Below are positions 7,176 to 15,344 of a stretch of 64,000 bases of DNA, piece by piece (position 1 is the first letter of the stretch; each line of letters starts with the position of its first letter). The translations under genes and the position numbers were made by a program. The DNA is from Pararhizobium sp. A13. GTDB lineage: Bacteria > Pseudomonadota > Alphaproteobacteria > Rhizobiales > Rhizobiaceae. Below the pieces are notes generated by a model, which saw only the letters and a list, made by a program, of their open reading frames with translations, searched no databases and had not been told where the DNA came from. Location: positions 124,001 to 188,000 of the forward strand of contig NZ_CP149512.1 in the NCBI RefSeq assembly GCF_040126305.1, read 5' to 3'.

Positions 7176-8654
7176 GTGAAAATACTTTCGGTGACGTCGG
7201 AAATCTTTCCATTGATCAAGACCGGCGGCCTTGCCGACGTAACAGGCTCCTTACCCAAGGCTCTTACGGGCTACAACTGCTACACGCGTACGCTCGTTCC
7301 GGGCTATCCCAGACTGTTTGCCAAGCTCACCGGCGCCCAGCAGGTTCATTTCTTCCCTGATCTCTTCGGTGGTCCGGCCTCTCTTCTGGAAGCCCGCTAT
7401 GAGCAGCTGGACCTGTTGATCCTCGATGCACCGGCGCTCTACAATCGCCCCGGCGGCCCCTACCTCGATGAAACCGGCCACGATCACCCGGACAACTGGA
7501 AGCGCTTCGCGGTCCTGTCCTACGTGGCATCGGCCATCGCTGGTGGCCTGATCAGGAACTGGTCGCCGGACGTCGTTCACACGCATGACTGGCAGACGGC
7601 GCTGACCTCCGTCTACATGAAATATTCGAGCACCGCCCGAAACGTGCCAAGTGTGCTGACCATTCACAATCTGGCTTTTCAGGGCCAGTTCCCGACCTCC
7701 GTCGTCAGCCAGATCGGCCTGCCGCCTGAGGCCGTATCGCTCGATTGCCTCGAGTATTACGGCGATATCAGTTATCTCAAGGGGGGCATCCGCACCGCCA
7801 CTGCCATCACCACCGTCAGCCCCACTTATGCCCGCGAGGTGATTTCGCCCGAACTGGGCATGGGCATGGCGGGAGCCCTTGGTTCGCGACCGCGGGCGCT
7901 GACGGGTATTGTCAATGGCATCGACATGGAGATCTGGAACCCCGCCACGGACACCTATCTGCCCGCCACCTATGACCACAAGCGCATGAGGCTGAGAAGC
8001 CGCAACCGCGCGAAACTGCTGGAAATGTTCCGGCTCGATGACGGCCCTGGACCGATCTTTGCGGCAGTCACCCGGCTGACCTGGCAGAAGGGCGGCGACA
8101 TGCTGGCCGAGGTAGCCGAGGAAATCTCCTATCTCGGCGGCCGGCTGATCGTGCTCGGCAAGGGTGAGGAGCACATCGAGACAGCACTTCTCGCCGCCGC
8201 CGGACGCCACCCTGATCGCATCGGTGTCCGGATCGGCTATGACGAGGCAACGGCCCACCTCATTCACGGCGGCGCCGACGTCATCATCCAGCCGTCCCGC
8301 TTCGAGCCCTGCGGTCTCACCCAGCTTTATGCCTTGCGTTATGGCGCAGTGCCGGTGGTGTCACGCACTGGCGGACTGTCCGAGACGATCATCGATGCCA
8401 ATGATGCGGCGATCTCGGCCCGGGTGGCGACCGGCTTCCAGTTCCATCCGGCGACCCCCGAGAACCTTCGTCTTTCCATTCTTCGCGCCTTCGCGGCCTA
8501 CCACGATCCGAAGAAATGGGCACGCCTTCAGAACCAGGGCATGAAGGCGAATTTCTCGTGGGAGCGAAGCGCCGAACAATATGCAACGCTCTATGCCCAG
8601 CTCATTCCGGACCGCCCGGCAATGGCGATCGTTTCATCAAGAGCCGCCGAGTAA
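7176..8654 (+). CDS. glgA: Glycogen synthase (ADP-glucose type)
   Basis: A 492-aa GT5 enzyme that transfers glucose from ADP-glucose to glycogen. It shows the N-terminal ADP-glucose motif KTGGLADV at residues 15-22, the DVVHTHDWQTAL segment near 139-150, and the C-terminal catalytic region PSRFEPCGLTQLYALRYG followed by VSRTGG. The start is GTG at 7176, directly giving the family N-terminus MKILSVTSEIFPLIKTGG. No glgB, glgC, glgP or glgX is adjacent, so this may be a second, stand-alone copy as occurs in rhizobia. It is complete and shows no lesions. Confidence 0.95.
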   Translation: MKILSVTSEIFPLIKTGGLADVTGSLPKALTGYNCYTRTLVPGYPRLFAKLTGAQQVHFFPDLFGGPASLLEARYEQLDLLILDAPALYNRPGGPYLDETGHDHPDNWKRFAVLSYVASAIAGGLIRNWSPDVVHTHDWQTALTSVYMKYSSTARNVPSVLTIHNLAFQGQFPTSVVSQIGLPPEAVSLDCLEYYGDISYLKGGIRTATAITTVSPTYAREVISPELGMGMAGALGSRPRALTGIVNGIDMEIWNPATDTYLPATYDHKRMRLRSRNRAKLLEMFRLDDGPGPIFAAVTRLTWQKGGDMLAEVAEEISYLGGRLIVLGKGEEHIETALLAAAGRHPDRIGVRIGYDEATAHLIHGGADVIIQPSRFEPCGLTQLYALRYGAVPVVSRTGGLSETIIDANDAAISARVATGFQFHPATPENLRLSILRAFAAYHDPKKWARLQNQGMKANFSWERSAEQYATLYAQLIPDRPAMAIVSSRAAE

Positions 8655-8987
8655 AAGGCACTGATGCTGTCCCGCAAGATCCCGCCTATGCCGGGATAAT
8701 TTCGGCGCGAGCAAAGCTTTCGTCAAGCGGCGCAGCAGCGACTGGGCAGCAAGATACCAGCCCGCTCTGCGAACATCCGCTCAGCGATCGATGTGCTTGA
8801 AATCAGGGCCATGCGGTCTTCGAAGCGGTGCCGCGGGGACGGCATGCCTGAACCGAAAGATCGAAACAGCGACATCTCGTTTTTCGTTGCGCAGGGGCAG
8901 GTGACAAAGTGCAGCGGCAATGCTCTAACTCTCTGAATTGCATGAACATGCTTTTGGGGCGGTATGACTTTTGAGGGGGGGCCGCGC
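8655..8987. other. 333-bp intergenic region
   Basis: The gap between glgA and the MscS channel gene holds one short hairpin (ATCCCG at 8679-8684 with CGGGAT at 8692-8697), a possible weak terminator for glgA without a clear T-run. I see no convincing coding frame or RNA gene in the rest. Confidence 0.3.
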
Positions 8988-11135
8988 GTGAAGAGAGTTT
9001 GTGATATCCGGCTGTTTTTGCCGAAACTTTGGCTGATGGTGGCTGTCATGGTTGTTGTGGCAGTCTGTGGCGGCAAGCCCGTTCTCGCGCAGACGCCCAC
9101 TCCGGCTGTATCCGAGCAAAAGATCGATCAGCTGATCAAGCTGCTCGACGATCCGGAAGTCCGGGCCTTGCTGAACAAGAGCGCGGCCACGCCCACTTCG
9201 CCGGCCGCGGAACCAGCTGCGGACATGTCCGCGGAGACGTTCAGCACCTGGGGCAACAGGATCCGCGAGCATTTGCGCAATATCGGGCAGGCCGTCCCGC
9301 AGGTTTCCTCCGAATTCATGCGCGCCGGCGGCACCATTGCCGCAGAGATCAACGGCCACGGCCCGTTTGGTGTGTTCCTGCTTTTCCTGACGTTGGTTCT
9401 GATCGGTCTCGGTGCAGAGTGGCTGTTTCGCCGCATCGCCAGCCGCAGCCGCGCGCATGCGGCGCTGGTGGCCGGCGAAAGCGTGCTGCATCGGGCCGGC
9501 CACCACCTGTTTGCCGTTCTGGCGCCACTGGTGGCCTTCAGCCTGGCGAGCCTTGGGCTGTTCATGGCGCTGACATGGCCGCCGCTTCTGGAAGCGATCA
9601 TGCTGCCCTTGCTGCTGGGCGTCATTGCCTGCCGCTTCGTGAACCGTATTGCCCGGCTGCTGCTCGTCGGCCCGCCGTCTGCAGAAGGTCTGGAGACCCC
9701 CCGCGGTCTCCTTGCGATCGATGCTGCCTCCGGCGCCTTCTGGTACAAACGCATCTTCTGGTTTTCCTGCATCTTTTTTGCGGGCTGGGCGTTCGCCGGC
9801 GTGATGACGGCACTTCATATCGCTCCTGCGGTTCGAGGCGTAGTCGTCTACATGCTTGGCCTCGGCTTGCTGCTGGTTGGCATCGAAACCGTCTGGAACC
9901 GTCCTGCGGCCATTGTCCGGCCGCAGGGCCGCGGTGTGATGGAGTGGGCGCTGACGGCCTATCTCTGCCTGTTGTGGGGTCTGTGGGTGGCAGGAGTGAT
10001 CATCATTCTGTGGCTCGGCATCTATTCCCTGATCCTGCCCGGCCTTTTGAAGACGACGACCGCCACTGTGCGAAATGCATTCGCCGCCAAGCACGACGCT
10101 CCCGACGGCGGCAATCCGGTGATCGAGGTGCTTGTCGAACGCGGCGCGCGGGCCGGCATCATTGCGCTCGCTGTCGCCTGGCTTGCCTTCCTCGTCAACA
10201 GGCGATCCTCGATGTTCACCGGGGAAGGGATGACCGATCGTCTCATTCAAGGTGTCTTGGCGGGGGCCATCATTCTGCTTGTCGCCGATATTCTTTGGCA
10301 GATCGCCAAGGCGGTCATCAACCGTACAATTGAGCGAGCACGAATTGCCACCGGCGACGATGCCCAAAAAGCTCGAAACGCCCGCCTCCTGACATTGTTG
10401 CCGATTCTGCGGACCATGCTGGCGATTGTCATAGCGCTGATTGCGGTCATGATGGTGCTGTCCGGCCTCGGTGTGCAAATCGGCCCGCTGATTGCAGGGG
10501 CCGGCATCTTCGGCGTGGCGATCGGCTTCGGCTCGCAGACGCTGGTCAAGGATGTGATCAGCGGCGTCTTCTACATGATGGACGATGCCTTCCGGGTCGG
10601 CGAATACATCCAGGCCGGCAGCTACAAAGGGACGGTGGAATCCTTCAGCATCCGCTCCGTCAAGCTGCGCCACCATCGCGGCCCGGTCTTCACCGTGCCC
10701 TTCGGCTCGCTCGGCGCCATCGAGAACATGAGCCGCGACTGGGTGATCGACAAGTTCACCATCTCGGTCGCCTATGACACCGACATCAACAAGGTCCGGA
10801 AAATGGTCAAGGGCATTGGTGCGGCGCTGCTCGAGGACGAGGAGTTCGGCCCCTTCATCATCGAAACCGTCAAGATGAAGGGCGTTGAGCAGTTCGGCGA
10901 CTACGGCATCAGTCTGAGCTTTGCGATGATGACCAAGCCCGGCTACCAGACGATGATCCGCCGGCGGGCCTACATGATGATCCGCGAGGTCTTCGTCCAG
11001 AACGGCGTCGTCTTTGCTTCGCCGACGGTCCAGGTGGCGGGCGGCGACCAGTCCTCGGCCGCTGCCGCGGCAGCAACCGTGAAAGCTGTGATGGACCAGA
11101 AGAAACTGGCCGAAGGCGGAGGCGAGGGGGCTTGA
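8988..11135 (+). CDS. MscS family mechanosensitive ion channel
   Basis: A large (about 715 aa) MscS-type channel. It has an N-terminal signal or first membrane segment (LPKLWLMVAVMVVVAVCGG), a periplasmic linker, then many membrane helices between residues 120 and 500. The pore/beta-domain signature is GPLIAGAGIFGVAIGFGSQT followed by LVKDVISGVFYMMDD near 505-535. The C-terminal soluble vestibule ends in an Ala/Lys-rich tail. The start is ambiguous: GTG at 8988 has GAGGGGGG upstream and gives MKRVCDIRLF, whereas ATG at 8964 adds eight residues. The channel would release osmolytes on hypo-osmotic shock. Confidence 0.9.
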   Translation: MKRVCDIRLFLPKLWLMVAVMVVVAVCGGKPVLAQTPTPAVSEQKIDQLIKLLDDPEVRALLNKSAATPTSPAAEPAADMSAETFSTWGNRIREHLRNIGQAVPQVSSEFMRAGGTIAAEINGHGPFGVFLLFLTLVLIGLGAEWLFRRIASRSRAHAALVAGESVLHRAGHHLFAVLAPLVAFSLASLGLFMALTWPPLLEAIMLPLLLGVIACRFVNRIARLLLVGPPSAEGLETPRGLLAIDAASGAFWYKRIFWFSCIFFAGWAFAGVMTALHIAPAVRGVVVYMLGLGLLLVGIETVWNRPAAIVRPQGRGVMEWALTAYLCLLWGLWVAGVIIILWLGIYSLILPGLLKTTTATVRNAFAAKHDAPDGGNPVIEVLVERGARAGIIALAVAWLAFLVNRRSSMFTGEGMTDRLIQGVLAGAIILLVADILWQIAKAVINRTIERARIATGDDAQKARNARLLTLLPILRTMLAIVIALIAVMMVLSGLGVQIGPLIAGAGIFGVAIGFGSQTLVKDVISGVFYMMDDAFRVGEYIQAGSYKGTVESFSIRSVKLRHHRGPVFTVPFGSLGAIENMSRDWVIDKFTISVAYDTDINKVRKMVKGIGAALLEDEEFGPFIIETVKMKGVEQFGDYGISLSFAMMTKPGYQTMIRRRAYMMIREVFVQNGVVFASPTVQVAGGDQSSAAAAAATVKAVMDQKKLAEGGGEGA

Positions 11136-11142
11136 AGACGCC

Positions 11143-11462
11143 TTACTCGTCGTAGAGTTCCCGCAATGTTTTCAGCGTCTGTCTGAGAACGCCGCCTGAC
11201 ACGGAACCGAGGCGCTTGACGAGCCGTTGCTTGTCGAGCGCTCGGGACTGTTCCAGCAGGATGAGCCCGCGGATGCCCTGGAAGATGACGGGGACGCGAA
11301 AACCGGCGGGGCGGCGGCCGGACGTCATGGGCGCGACGATGACCGTGCGCAGATGGTTGAGGATCTCGGCCGGTGAAATGATCAGACAGCGCCGGGTTTT
11401 TCGGATTTCGCTGGCGGCTGTCGGATCAAGCCCGCAAGCCAGACGTCACCATGCTTTACCAT
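11143..11462 (-). pseudogene. MazF/PemK toxin gene, frameshifted
   Basis: The MazF-type endoribonuclease sequence is split between two frames. It begins at ATG 11462 as MVKHGDVWLAG in one frame and continues as LDPTAASEIRKTRRCLIISP in the next, through the family-typical RTVIVAPMTSG and on to LYDE at 11143. One base appears to be missing near 11430, within GCGGGCTTGATC. Upstream of the second frame there is an in-frame TGA and no ATG, GTG or TTG before the internal ATG at 11328, which lies well inside the domain. The toxin is therefore probably not made full-length unless the base is a sequencing error or frameshifting occurs. Confidence 0.7.
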
Positions 11463-11699
11463 GTCAGCGTGGCTGCCGAATTCTGGCCATTCAGGCTTGT
11501 CGTCCTCGGCGGCGGCAAAGCGCTTGGCGTCCTCCGCCCAGCCCTTACGCGGCGGATTGGCGATGCGCTCGATGACGATCCGGCCCGCCTCGACCTTGAG
11601 TTCGACACTGTCGCCGGCCTCGACACCGAACTCCGCCAAAAGCGGCTTCGGGATGATGACCGCCGCTGAATTGCCGATGTTTTTTACCGCGCTCAACAT
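11382..11699 (-). CDS. MazE/AbrB-type antitoxin with read-through end
   Basis: The N-terminus (MLSAVKNIGNSAAVIIPKPL through EAGRIVIERI) is a SpoVT/AbrB swapped-hairpin DNA-binding domain typical of MazE. Homologous antitoxins end soon after WPEFG with a tail like LTW and a stop; here ATLTW-stop is present at about 11456-11470 but one frame away, so a one-base change near 11480 makes the frame run on through the toxin start to 11382. The fused tail MVKHGDVWLAG is toxin sequence. The DNA-binding part is intact, so it may still repress its promoter. Confidence 0.7.
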   Translation of the reverse strand: MLSAVKNIGNSAAVIIPKPLLAEFGVEAGDSVELKVEAGRIVIERIANPPRKGWAEDAKRFAAAEDDKPEWPEFGSHADMVKHGDVWLAGLIRQPPAKSEKPGAV

Positions 11700-11720
11700 C
11701 GCACTTTTCCGTTCGCTGGC

Positions 11721-11734
11721 GATATCTCTATATC
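11721..11734 (-). promoter_or_regulatory. Candidate operator of the mazEF locus
   Basis: The inverted repeat GATAT-CTCT-ATATC lies 22 bp upstream of the antitoxin start. AbrB-type antitoxins usually bind such palindromes at their own promoter. Assigned from symmetry and position only. Confidence 0.35.
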
Positions 11735-11845
11735 ATCCATACGCGTTGGTTTTAACAAAGTTGCACGAAGGCCGGTTCCAATGGACGACCGGGCGACGAC
11801 GAGCCGCCTGACGGTGTTCAGCCGGCCTCGCGCATTATCGCGTTC

Positions 11846-12226
11846 TTAGCGCTGGCGGGCCTTGCGGGCAGCATAACGGCGATCGCGTTCGGCCTTGCGT
11901 TCGGCTTCGTCGGCCACAACACGTGCGATGCGGTCGCGCTCGGCCTGTTCGCGGGCCGTCGCTTCAGCCTTCTGCTCTGCTTCTGCCGCTGCGGTTAGGG
12001 CCGCGGCTTCGGCGAGCTGGCGCTCGTTCTCTTCCTGCTTCAGGCGGTCGCGCTCGGCGCGGCGGGCTTCGCGTGCTGCCGCGTTCGCCTGCCGTTCGGC
12101 AAGCTTGGCGGCGAGTGCCGGATCATCCGCCTTCGGTGCCGATGCAAACTTCTTCAGAAGCTGCTGCTTGGCCTCGGCCGCAGCTTTGCGCCGATCGGCA
12201 AAGCCATTATCGGTTGCGTGTCTCAA
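11846..12226 (-). CDS. DUF6481 family protein
   Basis: A 126-aa protein that begins NGFADRRKAAAEAKQQLLKKF, the DUF6481 signature, followed by a long, highly charged Ala/Glu/Arg-rich helix (roughly residues 38-125) likely to form a coiled coil. It is very basic at the end (RRYAARKARQR). The start is TTG at 12226, with AAGGACG upstream; no ATG lies between it and the conserved DRRKAAAEAK motif. Small, common in rhizobia, function unknown. Confidence 0.75.
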   Translation of the reverse strand: MRHATDNGFADRRKAAAEAKQQLLKKFASAPKADDPALAAKLAERQANAAAREARRAERDRLKQEENERQLAEAAALTAAAEAEQKAEATAREQAERDRIARVVADEAERKAERDRRYAARKARQR

Positions 12227-12446
12227 TCTTCGTCGTCCTTGTTGGTAGATTTATCGTTTGACCGGCCCTTGGCCGGCGAGAAGCTCGGGTCGCGAAAACC
12301 GCGACCACCTGCCATTTCGCATTTTGCGCTTCCTCAAGATAGAGCGGAAACACCAAAAAAACAGATAGGCCACCGTCTTTCGTGTCCTATTTCACTACGA
12401 CCGAAGAATAACAGCGATATGGCGCCGGGGACAGCGCAGCGGGCAA

Positions 12447-12662
12447 TCAGCGTTTTGCGGACTTCCTTGACGCAGGAAGCTTTACGGGCGTGTTGGCTTC
12501 CCTTTCCAGGCGTAACTCCCGCAGCCTGAGGGTTTTTGCTTCGCGCTCGGCCGCAACGTCGTCGATTTCCGAAATCGTCCGGTTGCGGGCCATGAACTGC
12601 GTCTGCGTCCTGCTGAAGGCGGTTTCTGCCTGATCGCGGGTTTTTGTCGAATTCTCGGTCAC
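12447..12662 (-). CDS. Small conserved hypothetical protein
   Basis: A 71-aa charged, helical protein starting at GTG 12662 with AAAGGAT upstream. The pattern QAETAFSRTQTQFMARNRTI followed by SEIDDVAAEREAKTLRLREL is one I associate with small rhizobial proteins of unknown role. It is Lys/Arg-rich at the C-terminus. The 220 bp between it and the DUF6481 gene shows nothing recognisable. Confidence 0.6.
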   Translation of the reverse strand: MTENSTKTRDQAETAFSRTQTQFMARNRTISEIDDVAAEREAKTLRLRELRLEREANTPVKLPASRKSAKR

Positions 12663-12718
12663 AATGATTATCCTTTGGCTCTCTCACCTGCATGCCATGT
12701 GGCCAATAATCGGCCACG

Positions 12719-12747
12719 AAAAAAGGCCAGGCGATATGCCTGACCTT
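12719..12747 (-). terminator. Rho-independent terminator of cspA
   Basis: Read on the minus strand: AAGGTCAGGC, 5-nt loop, GCCTGGCCTT, then TTTT. The 10-bp stem has one G-T wobble and is followed by a T-run, about 65 bp after the cold-shock gene stop. Confidence 0.8.
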
Positions 12748-12812
12748 CCATTGGGCGTTACCTCGTCAACGATGCCAGTACATCCGTGGTCACCGGAGAG
12801 GCTCCGTCCGAT

Positions 12813-13022
12813 TTAGGCAGCCTGGAGCTGGCAAGCGGACATTTTGCCCGACTTGTTGTCGCGTTCCATCTCGTAGCCGATCTTCTGGCCTTCGACGATT
12901 TCGCGCATGCCGGCACGCTCGACAGCGGAGATGTGAACGAAAACGTCGGCGCCACCGTCGTCAGGCTGAATGAAGCCGAAGCCCTTGGTGGAATTGAACC
13001 ATTTAACTGTGCCAGTGGTCAT
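12813..13022 (-). CDS. cspA: Cold-shock protein (CspA family)
   Basis: A 69-aa single cold-shock domain. RNP1 is [10 protein letters not shown] and RNP2 is VFVHISAV; the N-terminal [16 protein letters not shown] is diagnostic. The start is ATG 13022 with AAAGGG upstream; an eight-residue frame extension to 13046 is not supported. Such proteins bind single-stranded RNA and act as RNA chaperones. The gene has its own promoter about 150 bp upstream and its own terminator, so it is monocistronic with a long leader, as is common for cold-regulated csp mRNAs. Several paralogues normally exist, so the exact letter name is uncertain. Confidence 0.95.
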   Translation of the reverse strand: MTTGTVKWFNSTKGFGFIQPDDGGADVFVHISAVERAGMREIVEGQKIGYEMERDNKSGKMSACQLQAA

Positions 13023-13167
13023 AACGAACCCTTTCAATAGCAACATGTATTCACCACCGTACGACGCACGGCGGGTCTTAATCTCGATTTTTGAAGGGGG
13101 AAGTTCGTCAGAGACGCGCTGAGCGCGGGCAGAAACAAATATCGGTCAAACAACTATCGATGACCGG

Positions 13168-13196
13168 TATATAGGCTCATCTTTCCGACTTGTCAA
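13168..13196 (-). promoter_or_regulatory. Sigma-70 type promoter of cspA
   Basis: On the minus strand TTGACA (13196-13191) and TATATA (13173-13168) are separated by exactly 17 nt, close to the housekeeping consensus. Transcription would start near 13160, giving a 5' leader of roughly 140 nt before the cspA ATG, a size typical of thermosensing csp leaders. Confidence 0.75.
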
Positions 13197-13439
13197 CTTT
13201 TGGTTTTCTCGTTGTCTGCATTGACCTAAAGGTTGTATTTGTTTTTCATTCGCGTTGGCTGATCGCCGCCGCTATGGCGGCTTCCCGGAAATTTCGCGTC
13301 ATGCGCCCGAACCTGGAAAGACGCGCGGGTGTCCGCTCCGCTGCATCGCAAGAGCACGCCCACTGGCGACTGCGACGGGTGCACTTTCATCGATCTGTGC
13401 GTGATATGAAACGCGAGCATCCTCGCGGGCTCGTTCCTT

Positions 13440-13461
13440 GAACAGTTTCTTTCGACTGTTC
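13440..13461 (+). promoter_or_regulatory. Inverted repeat upstream of the mhqO-like gene
   Basis: GAACAGT-N8-ACTGTTC, a perfect 7-bp inverted repeat, lies about 110 bp before the dioxygenase start. In other bacteria mhqO/mhqD genes are controlled by a MarR-type quinone sensor binding inverted repeats, so this is a candidate operator; no marR gene is adjacent. The rest of the 13197-13569 gap shows no gene. Confidence 0.35.
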
Positions 13462-13569
13462 AGCTATTGGAGACAATCCGTCCAATCCCACACACCTATC
13501 ACTAGACCGCAAATAGGCACATCTAAGGAGGCGAAACGAGGCCCGCTCCGGGCAGAAAGGGATCAGATC

Positions 13570-14502
13570 ATGCTCACTCAGATCAAGGGACTGCATCACG
13601 TCACCTCGATGGCGGCAGATGCCCGCACCAACAACCAGTTCTTCACCGACGTGCTCGGCCTGCGCCGGGTCAAGAAGACCGTCAACTTCGATTCGCCCGA
13701 CGTCTACCACCTCTACTATGGCGACGAGACAGGTGCCCCCGGCACGGTCATGACCTACTTCCCGTTCCCGGACATGGGCCCCGGTCGGCCGGGCACCGGC
13801 GAAGTCGGCACGACCGTCTTTTCGGTTCCCGAAGGCTCGCTCGGCTTCTGGAGCGACCGGCTGTCGAAACGCAGCGTTACCGGCCTGAAGGCGGAAGAGA
13901 CCTTCGGCGAGAAGCGCCTGAACTTTGCCGGTCCCGATGGTGACGGCTTTGCACTGGTCGAAGTTCGGGACGACAACCGACCGGTCTGGACGGCAAATGG
14001 CGTCAGTCAGGATCACGCGATCCGCGGCTTCCACTCCGTCGCCATGCGCCTTCGCGACGAAGGGGCGACGGCCGAGCTTCTGAAGTTCATGGGTTATGAG
14101 ACGCTTGAGGCCAGAGATGGCGTGACGCGACTGATCGTGCCCGGCGCCAATGGGGCCGGTCTCGTCGATCTCGAGACCATGCCGAACATCCAGCGCGGTC
14201 TGCAGGGTGCAGGCTCCGTGCACCATGTCGCCTTCTCGGTCGAAAACCGCGAAAAGCAGCTTGAGGTGCGCAAGGCACTGATGGATACGGGTTACCACGT
14301 CACGCCGGTGATCGATCGCGACTACTTCTGGGCGATCTATTTCCGCACACCGGGTGGCGTTCTGTTCGAGATCGCCACCAATGAACCGGGATTTGACCGC
14401 GACGAGGATACCGCCCATCTCGGCGAAGCGCTGAAACTGCCGCAGCAGCACAAGCATCTGCGGCCGATCCTCGAACAGCATCTACAAAAGCTCGAAGGCT
14501 AA
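13570..14502 (+). CDS. mhqO: Ring-cleaving dioxygenase/VOC protein (MhqO-like)
   Basis: A 310-aa two-module vicinal-oxygen-chelate protein. Module 1 begins IKGLHHVTSMAADARTNNQF and module 2 begins near residue 150 with HAIRGFHSVAMRLRD; HHVAFSV near 218 and FEIATNEPGF near 272 supply further metal-site residues. MhqO-type enzymes are linked to quinone/hydroquinone and electrophile resistance. Start is ATG 13570 with AAAGGG upstream; the frame is open further up without a start that fits the family. The next gene, an MhqD-like hydrolase, follows after 12 bp, as in Bacillus-type mhqO/mhqD units. Confidence 0.85.
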   Translation: MLTQIKGLHHVTSMAADARTNNQFFTDVLGLRRVKKTVNFDSPDVYHLYYGDETGAPGTVMTYFPFPDMGPGRPGTGEVGTTVFSVPEGSLGFWSDRLSKRSVTGLKAEETFGEKRLNFAGPDGDGFALVEVRDDNRPVWTANGVSQDHAIRGFHSVAMRLRDEGATAELLKFMGYETLEARDGVTRLIVPGANGAGLVDLETMPNIQRGLQGAGSVHHVAFSVENREKQLEVRKALMDTGYHVTPVIDRDYFWAIYFRTPGGVLFEIATNEPGFDRDEDTAHLGEALKLPQQHKHLRPILEQHLQKLEG

Positions 14503-14514
14503 GGGAGAAACATC

Positions 14515-15114
14515 ATGGTTGACTATGGCTACGTGCACCGGCTGAAGGCCGGTGCACCCGGAAATCCGATCTTCTTCGTCTTCCATGGGACCGGCGGCGA
14601 CGAGCGGCAGTTCTTCGATTTCGGCGGTGACCTCCTTCCGGATGCGACGATCGTCTCGCCGCGTGGCGACGTCTCCGAACATGGGGCGGCGCGCTTCTTC
14701 CGGCGCACCGGCGAGGGCGTCTACGATATGGCAGACCTTGCCCGGGCGACCGACAAGATGGCGGCGTTCGTCGCCACGCTTGCCAGGGAATACGAGGCAT
14801 CTGAAGTGATCGGGCTTGGCTTTTCGAACGGCGCCAACATCCTTGCCAATCTGCTGATCGAGAAGGATCTGTTCGACAAGGCAATCCTTTTGCATCCGCT
14901 CATTCCCTTCAAGCCGAAGGACAATGCGACGCTTGAGGCCAGACAAATCCTGATCACCGCCGGCCAGCGCGACCCCATCTGCCCGGCTCCGCTGACGCAA
15001 GCCCTTGCCGACTATTTTACGGCGCAGAAGGCGGCCGTGGATATCGAATGGCACACGGGCGGGCACGATATCCGGCAGAACGAGATCGAGGCGGTTCAGC
15101 GGTTTTTGAGGTGA
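14515..15114 (+). CDS. Alpha/beta hydrolase, MhqD-like carboxylesterase
   Basis: A 199-aa phospholipase/carboxylesterase-type hydrolase. FHGTGGDERQF near 21-31 gives the oxyanion-hole region, GLGFSNGAN near 101-109 holds the nucleophile serine in GxSxG-like form (G-F-S-N-G), and HDIRQNEI near the C-terminus supplies the catalytic histidine; the acid is likely the Asp of AGQRDPICP. The gene is preceded by GGGAG and follows the mhqO-like gene by 12 bp, so the pair is probably one operon acting on quinone or glyoxal-type electrophiles. Confidence 0.85.
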   Translation: MVDYGYVHRLKAGAPGNPIFFVFHGTGGDERQFFDFGGDLLPDATIVSPRGDVSEHGAARFFRRTGEGVYDMADLARATDKMAAFVATLAREYEASEVIGLGFSNGANILANLLIEKDLFDKAILLHPLIPFKPKDNATLEARQILITAGQRDPICPAPLTQALADYFTAQKAAVDIEWHTGGHDIRQNEIEAVQRFLR

Positions 15115-15117
15115 GTG

Positions 15118-15302
15118 CTGCCGGCTCCCTCTTGTCCCCAGCAGGGAGAAGTGCCGAGCGAATGCGAGGCGATGAGGGGTGGTTCGGCAGGCTTCGAAAT
15201 CAATGGCTTCGCCCCATCATCCGGCCCGCGGCCTGTCCTCGGGCTTGCCGAAGGCAAGTCCCGGGGAAGCCACCTTCCCCCCCGCCGGGGAGAAGAGCGT
15301 GT
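15118..15302. repeat. RIME-like intergenic hairpin sequences
   Basis: The gap between the hydrolase and ggt contains CTCCCTCTTGTCCCCAGCAG-type and CTTCCCCCCCGCCGGGGAG-type motifs and the inverted GGGCTTGCCGAAGGCAAGTCCC stretch, typical of rhizobial intergenic mosaic elements (RIME). Similar CCCC/GGGGAGA hairpins recur near 17150-17200 and 20024-20160. Confidence 0.5.
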
Positions 15303-15344
15303 TCGCCGCTCCTGCGAGCAACAAATGCCGGAACGCGGTTCCCC

